DNA of 7,509 bases from the NCBI GenBank assembly GCA_010672185.1, contig JAAHHL010000308.1, forward strand, positions 1 to 7,509. Direction: 5' to 3'. Under the pieces are notes generated by a model, which was not told where the DNA came from, did not search any database, and saw nothing but the letters and a program-made list of their open reading frames with translations. The position numbers and the translations under genes were made by a program. The number at the start of each line of letters is the position of its first letter. Position 1 is the stretch's first letter. This document shows positions 6,842 to 7,509 of this stretch, in pieces. This stretch comes from Caldora sp. SIO3E6 (lineage in GTDB: Bacteria > Cyanobacteriota > Cyanobacteriia > Cyanobacteriales > Coleofasciculaceae).

Positions 6842-6858
6842 AACATATGGTTACAAAT

Positions 6859-7433
6859 AGATTTGTACACGGATAAAAACCCCCTAATCATCTATATACA
6901 AGAGGGTTGGTAAAGATTTTATATTAATACAACAGGTCTAGTACATGGATAATAACCATCTTGATAACTGTACAAAAAGGTTTTGGTATAGATAATGTCA
7001 GTCTTGATGTTTGTACAACAGGGTTAGGACATAGATAATGTCGTCAACCATCCATATACAAGAGGATATAGATAGACAATCGGTACAATCATCCCTATAC
7101 AAGAAGGTAAGGGATGAGAAAAGCGTGAGAGTTATCTATATACAAGAGGGTACAGGGTAAGCTATCGGTGGCCACCATCTATATACAAGAGGGTATAGGG
7201 TAAGCTATCGGTGGCCACTATCTATATACAAGAGGGTATAGGCAAGTGCCACCATCTATATACAAGAGGGTACAGGGTAAGCTATCGGTGGCCACCATCT
7301 ATATACAAGAGGGTATAGGGTAAGCTATCGGTGGCCACTATCTATATACAAGAGGGTATAGGGTAAGCTATCGGTGGCCACCATCTATATACAAGAGGGT
7401 ATAGGCAAGTGCCAGTATCTATATACAAGAGGG
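6859..7433. repeat. Tandem iteron-like array, 17-nt core with 43-nt main period
   Basis: The core ATCTATATACAAGAGGG is exact at 6890, 7134, 7177, 7220, 7254, 7297, 7340, 7383 and 7417. Degenerate copies start at 6859, 6921, 6964, 7007, 7050 and 7091, recognised by an in-register RTACAA-like core. Start-to-start steps are 31, 31, 43, 43, 43, 41, 43, 43, 43, 34, 43, 43, 43 and 34. Long units add a tail ending in a palindromic GTGGCCAC (GGTGGCCACC in several); short 34-nt units carry GGCAAGTGCC instead. Steps of 43 and 31 are close to whole helical turns, as expected for protein-binding iterons. Units near the right edge are nearly identical, inner ones diverged. It may be a replication iteron, a centromere-like partition site, or a subtelomeric repeat. 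Confidence 0.9.
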
Positions 7434-7508
7434 ATACCGCATACCTTACATACATTCCTTGTTCTCTAGAGAACAAGGAATGTATGTAAGGTATGCGGTA
7501 TCCCTCTT
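7427..7508. repeat. Perfect 82-bp palindrome with no spacer at the window edge (candidate hairpin telomere)
   Basis: Every base from 7427 to 7467 pairs with its mirror from 7508 to 7468, giving 41-bp arms. The centre is TCTCTAGAGA (7463-7472), with the axis between T7467 and A7468. The left arm begins inside the last array core (AAGAGGG, 7427-7433), so the right arm repeats that part inverted. Only base 7509 lies outside: it is A where G would continue the symmetry. Known hairpin telomere and telomere-resolution sites are palindromic, so this could be one. Reads that turn around at a closed end, or a chimeric assembly end, would look the same. Confidence 0.95.
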
Positions 7509-7509
7509 A

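Noticed and set aside
6859..7433. CRISPR array
   Set aside because: The segments between the 17-nt cores are near-identical copies, not unique spacers, units also occur with two lengths, and no cas gene is present.

Overview
The window looks like part of a cyanobacterial accessory replicon (plasmid or linear element), probably from a filamentous Nostocales-type strain. The reasons are a PEP-CTERM surface protein, one HIP1 octamer (GCGATCGC, 3875-3882), moderate to low GC, a lone tyrosine recombinase, a decayed gene, and about 2 kb of gene-free, repeat-rich DNA at the right end. No chromosomal housekeeping gene, rRNA or tRNA was seen. This assignment is by recognition; no database search was possible.

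Left block (1-2918, + strand): three tightly packed genes that look like one operon. They are the C-terminal end of a coiled-coil protein (1-261), a 715-residue membrane-anchored coiled-coil P-loop ATPase of FtsK/HerA/VirD4 type with a C-terminal zinc ribbon (262-2409), and a T5orf172/MUG113-type GIY-YIG protein with a C-terminal transmembrane anchor (2415-2918). A DNA pump at the membrane next to a membrane-tethered nuclease suggests DNA processing, transfer or exclusion, but the exact role is inference.

Middle block (2946-5521, - strand): a short catalytic-domain-only tyrosine recombinase (2946-3623) whose ribosome binding site lies in one arm of a 10-bp inverted repeat; a degraded reading frame with in-frame stops (about 3700-4060); and a secreted PEP-CTERM zinc metallopeptidase (4061-5521).

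Right block (5522-7509): no convincing gene. It holds several inverted repeats (5977-6003, 6208-6375), two overlapping 18-bp dyads (6810-6841), then an array of about 15 tandem units based on a 17-nt core, ATCTATATACAAGAGGG. Spacing is mostly 43 nt, with 34-, 31- and 41-nt exceptions. Copies are degenerate on the inner side and nearly identical towards the right edge. The array runs directly into a perfect 82-bp palindrome with no spacer (7427-7508), which ends one base before the window ends.

The most interesting reading is that the right edge is the end, or the end-resolution site, of a linear replicon with a closed hairpin telomere and subtelomeric repeats. An inverted-read assembly artefact or an iteron/centromere-like locus are the main alternatives.
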